Virus record (IMG/VR): IMGVR_UViG_3300037475_000071
Location: 1-64,000 of that record
Reading direction: 5' to 3' (one strand)
DNA length: 64,000 nt
Source of the DNA: a virus
Below the pieces are notes generated by a model, which did no database searches, was not told the origin of the DNA, and was given only the letters and a program-made list of their open reading frames with translations. Below, piece after piece: positions 63,277-64,000 of the stretch (positions within the stretch are counted from its first letter, which is position 1; each line of letters starts with the position of its first letter). Made by a program: the position numbers and the translations under genes.

Positions 63277-64000
63277 TTACGGGGTTCTTGTTCCTACGAG
63301 TACAGCAGAAACTGCGGCATTAACCGTGGTTACATCAGCACCTAAGTCAGTTCCGTCACTAGCTTGGTCGGCCTGTCCAGCAGCAAACACGCTATTAGTA
63401 GCGCATCCCCTAACTGTAGTGCACAACCTGTAGTCGCCACCGCTAGCATTGTTGTAGTTAACAAACCCTACCGCCGTATGCGATAACTGCCAGATTGGTG
63501 AACTCGAAAACACGGTAGGACTAGCCGTAGAGTCCATTAAGTTGTTGTGATCGAATACGTACGGAGAGACAAGAACAAATCCGGGAGGAGTTGCCACGGG
63601 AGCATATGCTCCTCCGTTGCTTGATAGCTCCCACCCCGTACCAGACACGTTGCAGTAGAAGGTGTTGCCTGATGCCGGATGTTTGCAACTAGCTAGCGCG
63701 ACTGCATTCCAGCCTGTGCCTTGGAAAGCCAGCGCCTCGGTATCTGTTGCACCTGTGCCCTGCGCTTGGTCGGCATCATTGTTCTCCCCGTTCGCATTGA
63801 TAAACGTAGAAGACCCTGCTGCTGCAATGATGTTGTCCTGAATCTTGAAGTTTATAAGCTGGTACTGAGCGATATAGTTATTCAGCCAGAACGGATTGAC
63901 AGCATCGCCTATCAGAGTGTTGTGGGTAACAAAGATGTTGGCGGCCAGCGGCGTAGTCGGCGATGTCCAGCTTAGGACATTTATACTGGCCGTTCCACCC
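63277..64000 (-). CDS. beta-helix tailspike, 5' end outside window
   Basis: The open frame runs in from beyond 64000; the last 240 codons are seen. Strand repeats such as ANIFVTHNTLIGDAVNPFW, LINFKIQDNIIAAAG and FVLVSPYVFDHNNLM are right-handed parallel beta-helix rungs, as in phage depolymerase tailspikes and pectate-lyase-like folds. The earlier, possibly catalytic, part is not visible. Confidence 0.7.
   Translation of the reverse strand, partial: GGTASINVLSWTSPTTPLAANIFVTHNTLIGDAVNPFWLNNYIAQYQLINFKIQDNIIAAAGSSTFINANGENNDADQAQGTGATDTEALAFQGTGWNAVALASCKHPASGNTFYCNVSGTGWELSSNGGAYAPVATPPGFVLVSPYVFDHNNLMDSTASPTVFSSSPIWQLSHTAVGFVNYNNASGGDYRLCTTVRGCATNSVFAAGQADQASDGTDLGADVTTVNAAVSAVLVGTRTP

Overview
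The window is part of a tailed, temperate double-stranded DNA phage genome or prophage. It carries large and small terminase, a tail fibre, a beta-helix tailspike, a tyrosine integrase beside an attP-like site, several small helix-turn-helix regulators and a full replication set. The host cannot be fixed from the sequence. The promoters look like bacterial sigma70 (TTGACA / TATAAT-like) and the Shine-Dalgarno sites are AGGAG-like. Secreted proteins start with MKT(F/I)LMIL leaders, and one small protein ends in an RKRISMAQKARWAKQR tail. That tail makes me think of Acidobacteriota, but only weakly. Head, portal and most tail genes are missing, so the window is one piece of a larger molecule. The minus-strand late genes at both window edges point outward to the rest of it. 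|| Layout. 1-6003 (minus): late genes, namely a truncated GxxFG-domain protein, two virion or tail proteins, a GNAT acetyltransferase, large terminase (reading frame broken inside the Walker A motif), an HNH endonuclease wedged between the terminase genes, small terminase, and three small proteins. 6004-6604: a minus-strand promoter followed closely by two terminator hairpins and about 500 bases of leader, suggesting antitermination control of late transcription. 6681-13172: regulatory region with a GGRGI-type endonuclease, a zinc/PAS protein, two short XRE-like proteins, DNA polymerase I, a second GGRGI endonuclease, a MarR-like protein and a repressor-like HTH protein. 13209-17812 (plus): RNase HI and an operon of small membrane, zinc and secreted proteins, a LuxR-type HTH and a methyltransferase. 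17813-19642: 1.8 kb without credible protein genes but dense in RNA stems, including a roughly 750-nt structured candidate RNA behind its own promoter. 19643-27574: about thirty small accessory genes, many joined by ATGA or TAATG overlaps and some separated by a repeated AAGGATGGTCAGCC linker. 27599-29660: attP-like site containing a tRNA-Gly 5' half, then integrase. 29686-32000: more small genes. 32336-58803 (plus): recombination, replication and nucleotide metabolism, namely PD-(D/E)XK nuclease, possible ssDNA-binding protein, SF2 helicase, two glycosyltransferases (one fused to a methyltransferase), primase-helicase, endonuclease VII, RecA with an intein, dUTPase, class II ribonucleotide reductase, dCMP deaminase, an NlpC/P60-like protein and a Nudix hydrolase. 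58859-64000 (minus): late genes, namely virion proteins, holin- and spanin-like membrane proteins, a secreted trypsin-like protease, dNMP kinase and a tailspike. || Two sequence systems run across these modules. The first is a promoter family, TTGACA, about 18 bases containing ACACA...TGTG, then TAT-like -10, found on both strands at about a dozen places. It is a good candidate regulon for the small HTH proteins. The second is a near-palindrome, CGCA(G/C)ACTGTGCG, with five exact copies of one 13-mer and several variants spread over 46 kb in both coding and intergenic positions. Mobile endonucleases are very abundant: about ten ORFs or inteins, several touching the terminase, recA, nrdJ and helicase genes.
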